Shown here piece by piece: positions 55,530-64,000 of a stretch of 64,000 nucleotides of DNA. The first letter of the stretch is position 1; each line of letters starts with the position of its first letter. The stretch is from Robertmurraya siralis (lineage in GTDB: Bacteria; Bacillota; Bacilli; Bacillales; Cytobacillaceae), in contig NZ_SWLZ01000006.1 of NCBI RefSeq assembly GCF_005502275.1, positions 124,001-188,000 of the forward strand, in the 5' to 3' direction. A program made the position numbers and the translations under genes. The notes below the pieces were generated by a model. The model searched no databases, was not told the DNA's origin, and was given only the letters and a program-made list of their open reading frames with translations.

Positions 55530-55652
55530 GTTATATGTCGGTGTTGATTTTTGGCTCATTTTCTTTCTGATATACTGAAAGCCATGTGAAACTTTGGTTT
55601 CACATGAAATGAGCCAAAAATCATTTTAACAACAATTCTATTTAACAAAGCC
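55530..55652. repeat. dispersed intergenic repeat, copy 6 (most complete)
   Basis: It runs from GTTATATGTCGGTGTTGATT to TTCTATTTAACAAAGCC. Inverted arms ATTTTTGGCTCATTTT and AAATGAGCCAAAAAT enclose a core with the palindrome GTGAAACTTTGGTTTCAC. I use it as the family reference. The remainder of 55394-55766 holds no gene. Confidence 0.78.
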
Positions 55653-55766
55653 AAAATATAACGACCATAGAATAAGGGAGAGAAGCGATGATATAATGGA
55701 AACAAAGTAAAATAACTATCTGATAACAAGAAAAATGGGAATGAAAAAAGAGATTGATCTCGCGAC

Positions 55767-55828
55767 AGAAAAGAAAAGAGCTAGCTTCTGATCCATGTAA
55801 AGGGAGCAGGAGCTAGCTCTTTTCTTTA
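55767..55828 (-). terminator. terminator after the methyltransferase gene
   Basis: AAAGAAAAGAGCTAGCT and AGCTAGCTCTTTTCTTT are exact complements around a 25-bp loop. Confidence 0.8.
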
Positions 55829-55858
55829 TAGCCATTCTCTATTAAAACAAGAACCCTT

Positions 55859-56611
55859 TTACCTTTTTACACAAAGAGCCATCCATTGATCTATTTGGTG
55901 AGATTGAACTTTCCCAGCGCTTATTTGAATTAAAAAATATTCTTTAAACTCTTCCGGTGCATTCAACAATAATTGTTCAACATCATTCCGCTGCTGCTGA
56001 TTTTCAGTAGTACGCGCGACCCAATCGGAAAACAGAAACTTTTTCTTTCTTTGCTCAGATCTAACTTCATCAAGGCCATGAGCCTGAAAAAGCATTCTCC
56101 ACTCCAAAATAGAAAGGCACCGGACATGGCTCGCATCCCTCAATTTTTCCACTTGATTCATAAATGTCCCTTTTTCAGAGTCAGCCGGAGCAATATTATC
56201 AATTAATAAAAATTTTCCTCCTGGCTTAAGCACCCTGTATACTTCACTAATAAAATCATTTGGGTTAGGAAAATGATGGGGCGCAATTCGACAAGTGACA
56301 GCATCAAATGTATTGTCTAGAAAAGGCATTGATTCTGCATCAGCGACAACATAATGGATATTTTTAAATTGTGCTTTTAAATGTGCTGCCGTGTTGGTCA
56401 ACATTTCCTTCGTCAAATCGGTCGCAAAAACTGCAGAAACTTTCGCAGCCAATGTCCTCGCCACATGCCCTCCACCTGTTGCAACGTCCAAGACAACCGA
56501 ATCATCTTTAGGATTCAACCATTCCGTTATTAACGGAAGGTCATCCCCTTGTGCATGAGATGTACTCGTCACATATTTCTCGGCGTTTTTTCCAAAAATA
56601 CTTTTCACCAT
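55859..56611 (-). CDS. class I SAM-dependent methyltransferase
   Basis: This 250-residue methyltransferase has the SAM-binding motif VVLDVATGGGHVARTLA, then FATDLTKEML, and VLKPGGKFLLIDNI in the later strand. It resembles UbiE/YcgJ-type methyltransferases. The substrate is unknown. It lies downstream of yhbH on the same strand, but a hairpin terminator (56755-56780) separates them. Confidence 0.88.
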   Translation of the reverse strand: MVKSIFGKNAEKYVTSTSHAQGDDLPLITEWLNPKDDSVVLDVATGGGHVARTLAAKVSAVFATDLTKEMLTNTAAHLKAQFKNIHYVVADAESMPFLDNTFDAVTCRIAPHHFPNPNDFISEVYRVLKPGGKFLLIDNIAPADSEKGTFMNQVEKLRDASHVRCLSILEWRMLFQAHGLDEVRSEQRKKKFLFSDWVARTTENQQQRNDVEQLLLNAPEEFKEYFLIQISAGKVQSHQIDQWMALCVKR

Positions 56612-56754
56612 TTCTTTTGCTTCATGATCTTTCAGTGATACCAGTCCCTTCTGTCCATTAAATTGCTAACACGCAGTTCTAACACTTCGAGACTGATTTG
56701 CAGGATTCCTGCTTGACGAAAAGATGTTTACGATAAATTTTAAACACAATTGAC

Positions 56755-56780
56755 AAAAGATCAGCATCGAGCTGACCTTT
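56755..56780 (-). terminator. terminator after yhbH
   Basis: AAAAGGTCAGC and GCTGATCTTTT pair (one G-U) around TCGAT, right at the yhbH stop codon. Confidence 0.75.
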
Positions 56781-57952
56781 TAAGCATACATTTTATCTTC
56801 CTGCTCCTTTTTAAAGAAGCTTCGCATGGCATGGAATACATCGGCTTTTTGCTTGAGGATATAATAACGGAAGTCTTCATTTTTGATGTTTTTGTACGCA
56901 GACATGAGGGTTGAATGGCGGTTGTATTGATTTACTTCTCCATATCCAAACATATTGGATACCTTCATGATTTGTTCAACAAGTTTGACACATCTCGCAT
57001 TATCAGAGGTTAAATTATCCCCATCTGAAAAATGAAATGGATAAATGTTATATCTAGTTGGGTTATATTTCGATTCAATTAACTCCAGTGCTTTTCTATA
57101 AGCAGATGAACAAATCGTTCCTCCACTTTCTCCTTTAGAAAAAAAATCTTCCTCGCTGACGACTTTCGCTTCAGTATGATGAGCAATAAATTCAATTTCC
57201 ACAGTTTCGTACTTCGTTCGTAAAAATCGGGTCATCCAGAAAAAAAAGCTGCGCGCCATATACTTTTCCCATATCCCCATCGAACCACTAGTATCCATCA
57301 TGGCAAGGACTACCGCTTTTGATTCGGGTTTCACGACCTCATTCCAGGTTTTAAATTTTAAATCCTCGCGATAAATTGGATGAAAGCTCGCCTTTCCAGT
57401 CATTGCATTGCGTTTGAATGCAGCCATCATCGTTCTTTTCTTATCAATATTCCCCATTAACCCTGTTTTGCGAATATCATTAAATTCAATATGCTCTACA
57501 ACAATATTATCCTGCTCTTTTCTTTGCAAATTAGGAAGTTCAAGCTCTTTAAACAAGGCTTCTTCAATGTCCATTAACGAAACTTCTGCTTCAAAGTAAT
57601 CTTCACCCGCTTGATCTCCCGCACCTTGGCCTTTCCCAGGTCCTTTTTGGCCACTTGAACCATCTCTTGCAACCACATCACCTACTTGGCTGTCCCCATC
57701 ACCTTGACCAACATGCTTGTTCTTATCATAGTTGTAGCGAATTTTATATTCATCCAATGAGCGAATCGGTATTTTAACCACTTCCCGTCCATTTGACATC
57801 ACGATATTTTCTTCAGTTATCAGGTCTGGTAAATTATTGCGAATCGCTTCTTGGACTTTTTCCTGATGACGTGTTTGATCATCGTGGCCTTTGCGGTGGA
57901 GGGACCAATCTTCCTTCGAAATCACAAATTGATGGTTATTAGCATCAGTCAT
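56780..57952 (-). CDS. yhbH: YhbH/YeaH family protein (DUF444, VWA-like)
   Basis: This 390-residue protein begins with a charged segment ([18 protein letters not shown]) and a Gly/Gln-rich linker ([20 protein letters not shown]). Its C-terminal VWA-like domain has the metal site [13 protein letters not shown]. It is the family partner of PrkA and SpoVR in sporulation and stress. In B. subtilis yhbH is sigma-E controlled. Here prkA lies upstream on the same strand, 870 bp away across a repeat array. Confidence 0.95.
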   Translation of the reverse strand: MTDANNHQFVISKEDWSLHRKGHDDQTRHQEKVQEAIRNNLPDLITEENIVMSNGREVVKIPIRSLDEYKIRYNYDKNKHVGQGDGDSQVGDVVARDGSSGQKGPGKGQGAGDQAGEDYFEAEVSLMDIEEALFKELELPNLQRKEQDNIVVEHIEFNDIRKTGLMGNIDKKRTMMAAFKRNAMTGKASFHPIYREDLKFKTWNEVVKPESKAVVLAMMDTSGSMGIWEKYMARSFFFWMTRFLRTKYETVEIEFIAHHTEAKVVSEEDFFSKGESGGTICSSAYRKALELIESKYNPTRYNIYPFHFSDGDNLTSDNARCVKLVEQIMKVSNMFGYGEVNQYNRHSTLMSAYKNIKNEDFRYYILKQKADVFHAMRSFFKKEQEDKMYA

Positions 57953-58296
57953 TCTAACCCCTCCTTATTTTTTGTTCTTATAATTTCACCTTTAACTACT
58001 TGGCATTTTTTCAAGAAGAGTAGCAAAAAAATAAATTCACACATTTCCACTTTCATGCATACAATATCTCGGGCGTTTCATGCTAAATGGAAAAATGGTG
58101 ATTACTCTATCCTATGCAGTAATCATAAATAATTTACAAATTATTTCGACAAATAATCAATTCGCCTATAAAAATGGACAACTTTCTTTGTAGTTTTAGC
58201 AACCAAAGAATAATAACAAAACCCAAGTAAGACGTTGAACACTTAAATATACTTATACAAAAAGGTCCTGCTTATATGGATGATCATTACTCTTTT
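57953..58296. other. upstream region of yhbH without a gene
   Basis: AT-rich, likely to hold the yhbH promoter. No ORF with a convincing start is seen on either strand. Confidence 0.4.
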
Positions 58297-58680
58297 AGCT
58301 CTTTGCAGTCGAATAGTATGTCTATTCGGACTCAGCTTACTTACTATAAGCTCTTTGCAGTCGAATAGTATGTCTATTCGGACTCAACTTACTTCCTTTA
58401 AGCTCTTTGCAGTCGAATAGTATGTCTATTCGGACTCAGCTTACTTACTATAAGCTCTTTGCGGTCGAATAGTATGTCTATTCGGACTCAACTCACTTCC
58501 TTTAAGCTCTTTGCAGTCGAATAGTATGTCTATTCGGACTCAACTCACTTCCTTTAAGCTCTTTGCAGTCGAATAGTCCGTCTATTCGGACTCAGCTTAC
58601 TTCCTTTAAGCTCTTTGCGGTCGAATAGTATGTCTATTCGGACTCAACTCACTTCCTTTAAGCTCTTTGCAGTCGAATGG
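58297..58680. repeat. 52-bp tandem hairpin array between prkA and yhbH (7.4 copies)
   Basis: AGCTCTTTGCAGTCG begins at 58297, 58349, 58401, 58453, 58505, 58557, 58609 and 58661, exactly 52 bp apart. Each full unit contains AGTCGAATAG-TATGT-CTATTCGGACT, a 10-bp stem with a 5-nt loop and one bulged G. The stem is kept in all seven full units while the tail alternates between ACTTACTAT, ACTTCCTTT and CACTTCCTTT. One unit changes only loop bases (TCCGT). The array ends in GTCGAATGG inside a partial eighth copy. Confidence 0.95.
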
Positions 58681-58822
58681 ATCGTAACTTCACTGCGTTA
58701 TTGTCAAGCCATTACTGCAATTCCGATCCTAATTTATAAAGAAGAAATAGGCCGGCATGAGTTCGGTTTAATACCGCATCATACCAGCCAATTAGTCTTT
58801 AGTATTAAAATTCCATCAAGAC

Positions 58823-60718
58823 TTAACGATTTAGTAGACTTCCCACATAGCGTAAAAGCTCATTGGCGGAAGTGGAGTTGTAGCCGTGCTCATCAATTAA
58901 GCGCGCTACTACTTCATTGACCTTTTTCAATTGCTGTTCATCTGGAGTTTTCGTTGAGGTTGTAATTTTTACAACATCCTTCAGGTCTGCAAATAGTTTT
59001 TTCTGAATGGCCTCACGCAATCGATCGTGGGAGTTATAATCAAACCTCTTGCCTTTGCGGGCATATGCGGAAATTCGGATTAGGATTTCTTCACGGAATG
59101 CTTTTTTGGCATTTTCTGAAATTCCAATTTGCTCTTCAATCGAGCGCATAAGCTTTTCATCTGGATTAATCTCTTCGCCTGTTAATGGATCGCGAAGCTT
59201 TATTTTATTGCAATACGCTTCAACATTATCTAAGTAATTATCCATTAATGTTTTCGCCGATTCCTCATACGAATAGACAAATGCTTTTTGTACTTCTTTT
59301 TTGGCAATATCATCAAATTCTTTCCGAGCAACAGAAATAAAGTTTAAATAGCGTTCTTTTAATTCATCTGTTATCGATGGGTGCTGATCAAGTCCTTCTT
59401 TTAATGAACGTAAAACATCCAAAGCATTAATGGATGTCATTTCTTTACGAATTATCGTTGATGAAATGCGGTTAATGACATAGCGAGGATCGATCCCACT
59501 CATGCCTTCATCATTATATTCCTTTTTAAGTTCCTCTACGTCAGCAGAATTGAAACCCTCGACATTTTGACCATCGTAAAGCCTCATTTTCTTAACGAGG
59601 TCGATGTCACCTTTCTTCGGCTCCTTCAAGCGCGTTAATATCGTAAACATTGCTGCAACCTTTAACGTATGTGGAGCAATGTGCACATTCGAAACATCAC
59701 TTTCTCGAATCATTTTTTCATAAATTTTTTCTTCCTGACTAACCTTTAGGTTATACGGAACCGGCATGACAATAATCCTTGAATGCAATGCTTCGTTTTT
59801 CTTATTCGAAATAAACGAACGATACTCTGTTTCATTTGTATGAGCAACGATAAGCTCATCCGCTGAAATTAATGCAAATCGCCCAGCTTTAAAATTCCCT
59901 TCCTGGGTTAATGAAAGCAAGTGCCATAAAAATTTCTCATCACATTTGAGCATTTCTTGAAATTCCATCATCCCTCGATTCGCTTTGTTAAGCTCCCCGT
60001 CAAAGCGATAGGCTCTTGGGTCCGATTCGGAACCATATTCAGCAATGGTAGAAAAGTCAATGCTTCCCGTTAAATCAGCAATGTCCTGAGATTTTGGATC
60101 AGAAGGACTGAATGTTCCAATCCCGACTCGTTTGTCCTCGGAAAAGAAAATTCTTTCCACAATTACATCTTCAATCCGACCGCCATACTCTTTGTCTAAA
60201 CGCATCGTATTAAGGGGAGAAAGGTTTCCCTCGATTCGAATTCCATATTCATCAAAGAAATCCTGACGGAGATGATGTGGAATTAAATGCAACGGATCTT
60301 CGTGCATAGGACATCCTTTAATAGCATAAATAGCTCCACGATCTGTTCGCGAGTATGCCTCCAAGCCTCTTTTCAACATTGCAACTAGCGTCGATTTACC
60401 GCCGCTAACAGGCCCCATTAATAAAAGGATTCTTTTTCGGACATCGAGTCGTTTTGCCGCCGGATGAAAATATTCCTCCACCAGTTTTTCCAATGCTTCT
60501 TCCAAGCCAAACAGCTGATTGCTAAAAAATTGATATTGATTCTTCCCATCAACTTTTTCTACTCCTGCATCTTTTATCATATTGTAAACGCGTGAATGTG
60601 CTGATTGGGCTACCCATGGCTTTTCTTTAATAATCTCTAGGTACTCTGCAAAAGTCCCTTCCCATTTCAACTTTTCTTCTTCATGTCTTTGCATCTCAAT
60701 TTTTTTTAAAATATCCAT
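58823..60718 (-). CDS. prkA: PrkA family AAA+ / serine kinase-like protein
   Basis: This 631-residue protein has an AAA+ ATPase domain with Walker A GPVSGGKST (residues 102-110) and PrkA-specific motifs (CPMHEDPLHLIPHHLR; EFQEMLKCDEKFLWHLL). Its C-terminal region resembles a kinase (DPLTGEEINPDEKLMRSIE). PrkA acts with YhbH and SpoVR in sporulation; its biochemical activity is debated. The ATG begins MDILKKIEMQRHEEEK behind GGGGAGGG. Confidence 0.95.
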   Translation of the reverse strand: MDILKKIEMQRHEEEKLKWEGTFAEYLEIIKEKPWVAQSAHSRVYNMIKDAGVEKVDGKNQYQFFSNQLFGLEEALEKLVEEYFHPAAKRLDVRKRILLLMGPVSGGKSTLVAMLKRGLEAYSRTDRGAIYAIKGCPMHEDPLHLIPHHLRQDFFDEYGIRIEGNLSPLNTMRLDKEYGGRIEDVIVERIFFSEDKRVGIGTFSPSDPKSQDIADLTGSIDFSTIAEYGSESDPRAYRFDGELNKANRGMMEFQEMLKCDEKFLWHLLSLTQEGNFKAGRFALISADELIVAHTNETEYRSFISNKKNEALHSRIIVMPVPYNLKVSQEEKIYEKMIRESDVSNVHIAPHTLKVAAMFTILTRLKEPKKGDIDLVKKMRLYDGQNVEGFNSADVEELKKEYNDEGMSGIDPRYVINRISSTIIRKEMTSINALDVLRSLKEGLDQHPSITDELKERYLNFISVARKEFDDIAKKEVQKAFVYSYEESAKTLMDNYLDNVEAYCNKIKLRDPLTGEEINPDEKLMRSIEEQIGISENAKKAFREEILIRISAYARKGKRFDYNSHDRLREAIQKKLFADLKDVVKITTSTKTPDEQQLKKVNEVVARLIDEHGYNSTSANELLRYVGSLLNR

Positions 60719-60953
60719 AAGGACCCTCCCCTGTAGCTTGATCAGAGACGATTAATATAATCTATGCGAGCTACTGAGCGAACATGCGAAAACAAGAAGG
60801 AGTTTTATGAACCCTCAATGGAAAGTCCTTCACAGTACAGAAAAAATCGGCTGTCAAAAAAAATCCATACTTAACATTCACACTTTTAAGCGGATAGGCT
60901 ATAATAAGCTTATATGTTATTTTTGCATTCGTTTTTTATGGATAGGCTTTGTT

Positions 60954-60997
60954 AAACTATATTGTTGATAAAATCAGCACCGACATATAACAAAACC
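60954..60997. repeat. dispersed intergenic repeat, copy 7 (core deleted)
   Basis: GGCTTTGTTAAACTATATTG, TTGATAAAATCAGCACCGAC and ATATAAC join the two outer ends of the family with no internal inverted arms. It shows that the ends alone can persist. Confidence 0.65.
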
Positions 60998-61034
60998 TAT
61001 GAATAAAATCTAATTTTTAAGGGGGCATACATAC

Positions 61035-61127
61035 GTGAAACTAATTCTAATTCTTGGAGTTATGGTTGCATTCCTATCAGCTATCTTCACAGCTGGCTAT
61101 AATGATAAGCCAGGTACGAATAAATAA
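61035..61127 (+). CDS. 30-residue membrane or exported peptide
   Basis: The ORF begins (GTG) VKLILILGVMVAFLSAIFTA and ends GYNDKPGTNK: a hydrophobic helix with a short polar tail. The RBS (AAGGGGGCATACATAC) is acceptable. A shared terminator follows. It could be a single-span membrane peptide or a very short secreted peptide. Function is unknown. Confidence 0.6.
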   Translation: MKLILILGVMVAFLSAIFTAGYNDKPGTNK

Positions 61128-61139
61128 TTTTGCTGTATA

Positions 61140-61172
61140 TAAAAGCTGCTGAGTCACTCAGCAGCTTTTATT
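61140..61172. terminator. bidirectional terminator between the 30-residue gene and the nitroreductase gene
   Basis: AAAAGCTGCTGAGT and ACTCAGCAGCTTTT form a near-perfect palindrome. Confidence 0.88.
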
Positions 61173-61920
61173 ATCTTAATTTCAATTTTTGCCCTTCAAC
61201 AAAATCTTTCATATACATACGTGATTGTTTTTCAAGCATTTTTCCCATTTGCTCTGTCCAAGTGTCACTTCTTTTTCCACCAGTTCTATCTAAATAATAT
61301 TTTTTTATGATTTCATTATATTCCTTCAACTCATCTATAAGGGTTTGAGTATTTTCTTCATATGTATTTTCGTGGTACAGATGCTTGAAAGGCAGTCTTG
61401 GTTTTTGAGCAGATAAATTCTCCGGATACCCTACAGCCAATCCAAATAAAGGAATTACTCTTTGTGGTGTTTTTAGTAAATTCACAACCTCATCAAGATG
61501 ATTGCGAATTCCTCCAATATAGCAAATTCCCAATCCCATCGATTCAGCGGCAATAGCAGCATTTTGGGCAGCCAAAGCAGCATCAATGAGAGCAACCATA
61601 AATTTCTCCGTACTTTCAATCGAAGGTTCAATATCTTTCCCTTCCAATTCGCCAATGAGCGTATGACGATATAAATCAGCACAGAACACAAAGAAATGAC
61701 CGTTCTTTTCCACATAGGGCTGCTGTCCGGCAAGCTCTGCTAATTTCTTTTTCTTCTCCTTATCCGTCACACCAATAATCGAATAAGCTTGAATAAAGCT
61801 TGATGTCGAAGCAGCCTGAGCACTACCCACAATAGCTTCAATTTGTTCTTTTGACAACGGCTTATCCTCAAATTTACGGATTGAACGATGATTTAAGATC
61901 GTCTCAATTACCTTGTTCAT
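61171..61920 (-). CDS. NfrA-type FMN-dependent NADPH oxidoreductase
   Basis: This 249-residue nitroreductase-superfamily protein starts MNKVIETILNHRSIRKFEDK, the classic FMN-binding Arg-Ser-Ile-Arg segment. It has AESMGLGICYIGGIRN and FGLAVGYPENLS. It matches NfrA/YcnD-type flavin reductases. It reduces flavins, quinones or nitro compounds. The ATG has GAGAGGGAATTG upstream. Confidence 0.92.
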   Translation of the reverse strand: MNKVIETILNHRSIRKFEDKPLSKEQIEAIVGSAQAASTSSFIQAYSIIGVTDKEKKKKLAELAGQQPYVEKNGHFFVFCADLYRHTLIGELEGKDIEPSIESTEKFMVALIDAALAAQNAAIAAESMGLGICYIGGIRNHLDEVVNLLKTPQRVIPLFGLAVGYPENLSAQKPRLPFKHLYHENTYEENTQTLIDELKEYNEIIKKYYLDRTGGKRSDTWTEQMGKMLEKQSRMYMKDFVEGQKLKLR

Positions 61921-62137
61921 TTCAATTCCCTCTCTTTCAACTTAACTTAATATCATTCAATCAAATATAGTCAGCAGATACAAATTTTACGATTTCAGAA
62001 GAATCAATCACTTTCCAGCTAAGTAAGCAGAACGACAAGAAATTCATTGCTTCAACACTGCGGAAATCATCATTAATGTGTAAATAACTTTGATGTTGTC
62101 TATATTTGTATTAAATAAATCTTTGGAGGAGAAATTT

Positions 62138-62587
62138 TTGGCTCGGAATTTATGGTCAGGTATCTTTTTCGGACTTGGTTTGGTTGCTTTTCTTGATGAA
62201 GCTGTTTTTCACCAAATCTTACATTGGCACCATTTTTATGATAAAAGTACATTAAGCATTGGCTTGATATCTGATGGACTTTTCCACGCATTTAGTTGGT
62301 TTTCGACCATTGGAGGATTGTTCCTGCTTGCCGACTTACGACGACGAAACGAATTAAGATTGAAAGGTTGGATAGGAGCAGTATTACTCGGGGGTGGGAC
62401 ATTCCAACTGTATGATGGATTAATTCAGCATAAAATAATGAAAATCCATCAAATTCGCTATGTGGAAAATGTCATCATTTATGACCTCATTTGGAATTTT
62501 ATTGCCATCATCATGATTTTGTCTGGACTTCTTCTCATTATAAAAACAGAGAAATCAAGCAGAGGAGCGACCGATCATGCACAATGA
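62138..62587 (+). CDS. DUF2243 membrane protein
   Basis: This roughly 149-residue protein has four membrane spans with His-rich loops (AVFHQILHWHHFYD; DGLFHAFSW). These fit DUF2243. It starts at TTG 62138 (MARNLWSGIFFGLG) behind GGAGGAGAAA; an upstream ATG lacks an RBS and adds 16 residues. It overlaps ctaG by 11 bp. DUF2243 proteins commonly neighbour cytochrome oxidase assembly genes, so a role in copper or heme handling is possible. Confidence 0.85.
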   Translation: MARNLWSGIFFGLGLVAFLDEAVFHQILHWHHFYDKSTLSIGLISDGLFHAFSWFSTIGGLFLLADLRRRNELRLKGWIGAVLLGGGTFQLYDGLIQHKIMKIHQIRYVENVIIYDLIWNFIAIIMILSGLLLIIKTEKSSRGATDHAQ

Positions 62588-63368
62588 ACACATCGTGCAA
62601 AAATTCAACTTTGACTTGCTTCTTGCTGCACCGTTTATACTATTATTGCTCGCCTATATTTTCGCTGTCTTTCGCTCCAACAAGCATTATAAGCATTGGC
62701 CGCTTTACCGCATAATTACTTGGAAAATAGGTGTCATCTGTATAATGGCCGTCGTTTTAGGTCCTTTAGCAGAACGGATTCACACCGATTTTGTTGCACA
62801 TATGATGGGACACCTGCTTCTTGGGATGATTGCTCCACTTCTAATCGTCCTTTCAGCACCGATGACACTTTTGCTGCGCTGCATCCCTGTAAATCAAGGA
62901 CGGCAAATAACTAAAATTTTAAAAAGACTGCCCATTCAACTCTTGACGAATCCCATAATCGCATCACTTCTCAACATGGGTGGATTATGGTTACTCTATA
63001 GCACGGAGCTCTTTTCATTGATGCATCAAAATTTAGTTTTGTATATATTTATTCATATCCATGTTTTTATCGCTGGGTATTTGTTTACGGCCTCGATAAT
63101 TTATATTGATCCGACCCCTCACAGAAAAAGTTATCTCTATCGAGCGGTTATCTTCATTCTCGCTTCTGCCAGTCATGGGATTCTGGCAAAACATATTTAT
63201 GTTCATCCACCTTCCTCTGTCCTAGCGTCCGAAGCAGAGAATGGAGCTATGCTTATGTACTATGGAGGGGATGCTGTGGATATTATCATCATCCTCATCT
63301 TCTGTTTTCAGTGGTACAAAGCTAGCAAACGCAAATCATGGCTGCCAAAAAAGGCGGTAAATATTTAA
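62577..63368 (+). CDS. ctaG: CtaG family cytochrome c oxidase assembly factor
   Basis: This 263-residue caa3-type CtaG protein has seven hydrophobic spans. Histidine motifs DFVAHMMGHLLLGM, FIHIHVFIAGYLF and ASHGILAKHIYVHPP are typical of the family that helps build the CuA/CuB centre of caa3 oxidase. The RBS GAGGAGCG lies inside the DUF2243 gene end, so the two are translated together. No oxidase subunit gene is in the window. Confidence 0.92.
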   Translation: MHNEHIVQKFNFDLLLAAPFILLLLAYIFAVFRSNKHYKHWPLYRIITWKIGVICIMAVVLGPLAERIHTDFVAHMMGHLLLGMIAPLLIVLSAPMTLLLRCIPVNQGRQITKILKRLPIQLLTNPIIASLLNMGGLWLLYSTELFSLMHQNLVLYIFIHIHVFIAGYLFTASIIYIDPTPHRKSYLYRAVIFILASASHGILAKHIYVHPPSSVLASEAENGAMLMYYGGDAVDIIIILIFCFQWYKASKRKSWLPKKAVNI

Positions 63369-63370
63369 AT

Positions 63371-63408
63371 TAGAAAAAGCGGTCAAAGTATCTACTTTGA
63401 TCGCTTTT
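63371..63408. terminator. bidirectional terminator between ctaG and trmL
   Basis: AAAAGCGGTCAAAGTA and TACTTTGATCGCTTTT pair around a short loop. Confidence 0.85.
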
Positions 63409-63429
63409 CGCAAATAACAATATCTCACT

Positions 63430-63903
63430 CTATTTAAGGTGCAAATATTCCTGCTGTCTTAACGCCTCATACACTAAAATAGCTGCCGTATTAGATAAAT
63501 TTAATGAACGAACATTTTCATTCATCGGAATACGGAGGCAACGCTCTGGATTTGCCGCAATTAAATCTTTAGGGAGTCCCGTTGTTTCCTTTCCAAAAAG
63601 AAAATAATAATCTTGTTCCTTTTGACTGTAATCATATGCAGAATGGGGCTTCGTTCCGAATTTCGTTAAATAGAAAAATTCTCCACCAGCATTTTTTTCA
63701 AAAAATTCATCTAAAGAATCATAATAAACAATGTCTACATATTCCCAATAATCCAGTCCTGCTCGCTTCAACATTTTATCATCTGTTGAAAACCCCAACG
63801 GACGGATCAAATGCAAAGTTGTGTCCGTTGCTGCACAGGTCCGGGCAATATTCCCTGTGTTAGCTGGTATCTCTGGTTGGTATAAAACTACATGCACTGC
63901 CAC
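63430..63903 (-). CDS. trmL: tRNA (cytidine/uridine-34-2'-O)-methyltransferase
   Basis: This 157-residue SPOUT methyltransferase modifies the wobble base of tRNA-Leu. It starts (GTG) VAVHVVLYQPEIPANTGNIA and has FGKETTGLP and RIPMNENVRSLNLSNTAAI, the SAM-binding knot. It matches TrmL (B. subtilis CspR). The GTG at 63903 is chosen by similarity and RBS AGGAAG; a TTG one codon earlier is also possible. The last 97 bases of the window show no complete gene. Confidence 0.95.
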   Translation of the reverse strand: MAVHVVLYQPEIPANTGNIARTCAATDTTLHLIRPLGFSTDDKMLKRAGLDYWEYVDIVYYDSLDEFFEKNAGGEFFYLTKFGTKPHSAYDYSQKEQDYYFLFGKETTGLPKDLIAANPERCLRIPMNENVRSLNLSNTAAILVYEALRQQEYLHLK

Positions 63904-64000
63904 CAAAATTCACTTCCTCATACTATTTCTCTATTTCCCCTAGAAAAAATCTGGCCAACTCTTTCTTAACGAGAGCAGGAAAGCAGCTATACGAAAATAG

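Noticed and set aside
58615-58920. 101-codon ORF on the plus strand
   Set aside because: It starts in the 52-bp array and runs antisense into prkA; no RBS.

Overview
The window is chromosomal DNA of a low-GC, endospore-forming Bacillaceae. It carries an alpha/beta-type small acid-soluble spore protein gene, spoVR, prkA and yhbH. It also has many B. subtilis-like gene pairs: bmrCD, feoAB, yhdQ-yhdP, glpFK, pgcA, yhcU-yhcT, ykaA-pit, yknWXYZ, ctaG and trmL. No rRNA genes, CRISPR array, prophage or plasmid genes are visible. All assignments come from reading the sequence; no database was searched.

Layout. 0-5 kb: a spore-protein gene with a sigma-G-type promoter and a tRNA-like leader, then the BmrCD drug exporter behind a 16-codon leader ORF. 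5-11 kb: YbjQ family protein, MFS transporter, XRE regulator and a Fur-boxed feoAB locus with a small Cys-rich partner. 11-15 kb: acetyltransferase, a decayed IS1182-type element carrying two GC-rich repeats, a MerR regulator and a CNNM/CBS metal transporter. 15-22 kb: glycerol block, glpABC (three-subunit anaerobic-type glycerol-3-phosphate dehydrogenase) then glpFK; both units have leader terminators. 22-28 kb: His-rich secreted protein, HtrA protease, two-component system and DUF4395 protein. 28-30.5 kb: eight tRNA genes (transcribed Glu-Met-Ser-Asp-Phe-Tyr-His-Gly), with the 5' part of tRNA-Phe repeated five extra times at exactly 146 bp and that of tRNA-Gly three extra times at exactly 162 bp. 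31-32.4 kb: an HTH-TPR regulator divergent from a 37-residue exported peptide, a candidate peptide quorum-sensing cassette.

32-47 kb: spoVR, phosphoglucomutase, disulfide-bond genes, YhcU/YhcT, a diheme peroxidase lipoprotein near a perfect Fnr-type box, phosphate and purine transporters, YoaP, aldo/keto reductase and proline synthesis. 47-52 kb: yknWXYZ efflux operon. 52-64 kb: oxidoreductases, Nudix hydrolase, E. coli-type SpeD, methyltransferase, yhbH and prkA separated by a 52-bp tandem hairpin array, nitroreductase, CtaG and TrmL.

The glycerol block, the Fnr-type box and feoAB together fit a facultatively anaerobic lifestyle. At least seven copies of a short dispersed repeat sit in intergenic spaces. 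Several convincing genes of 16-51 codons were found by reading the gaps. The strongest candidates for something undescribed are the tRNA 5'-fragment arrays, the HTH-TPR/peptide cassette, the tRNA-like leader of the spore-protein gene and the hairpin array between prkA and yhbH.
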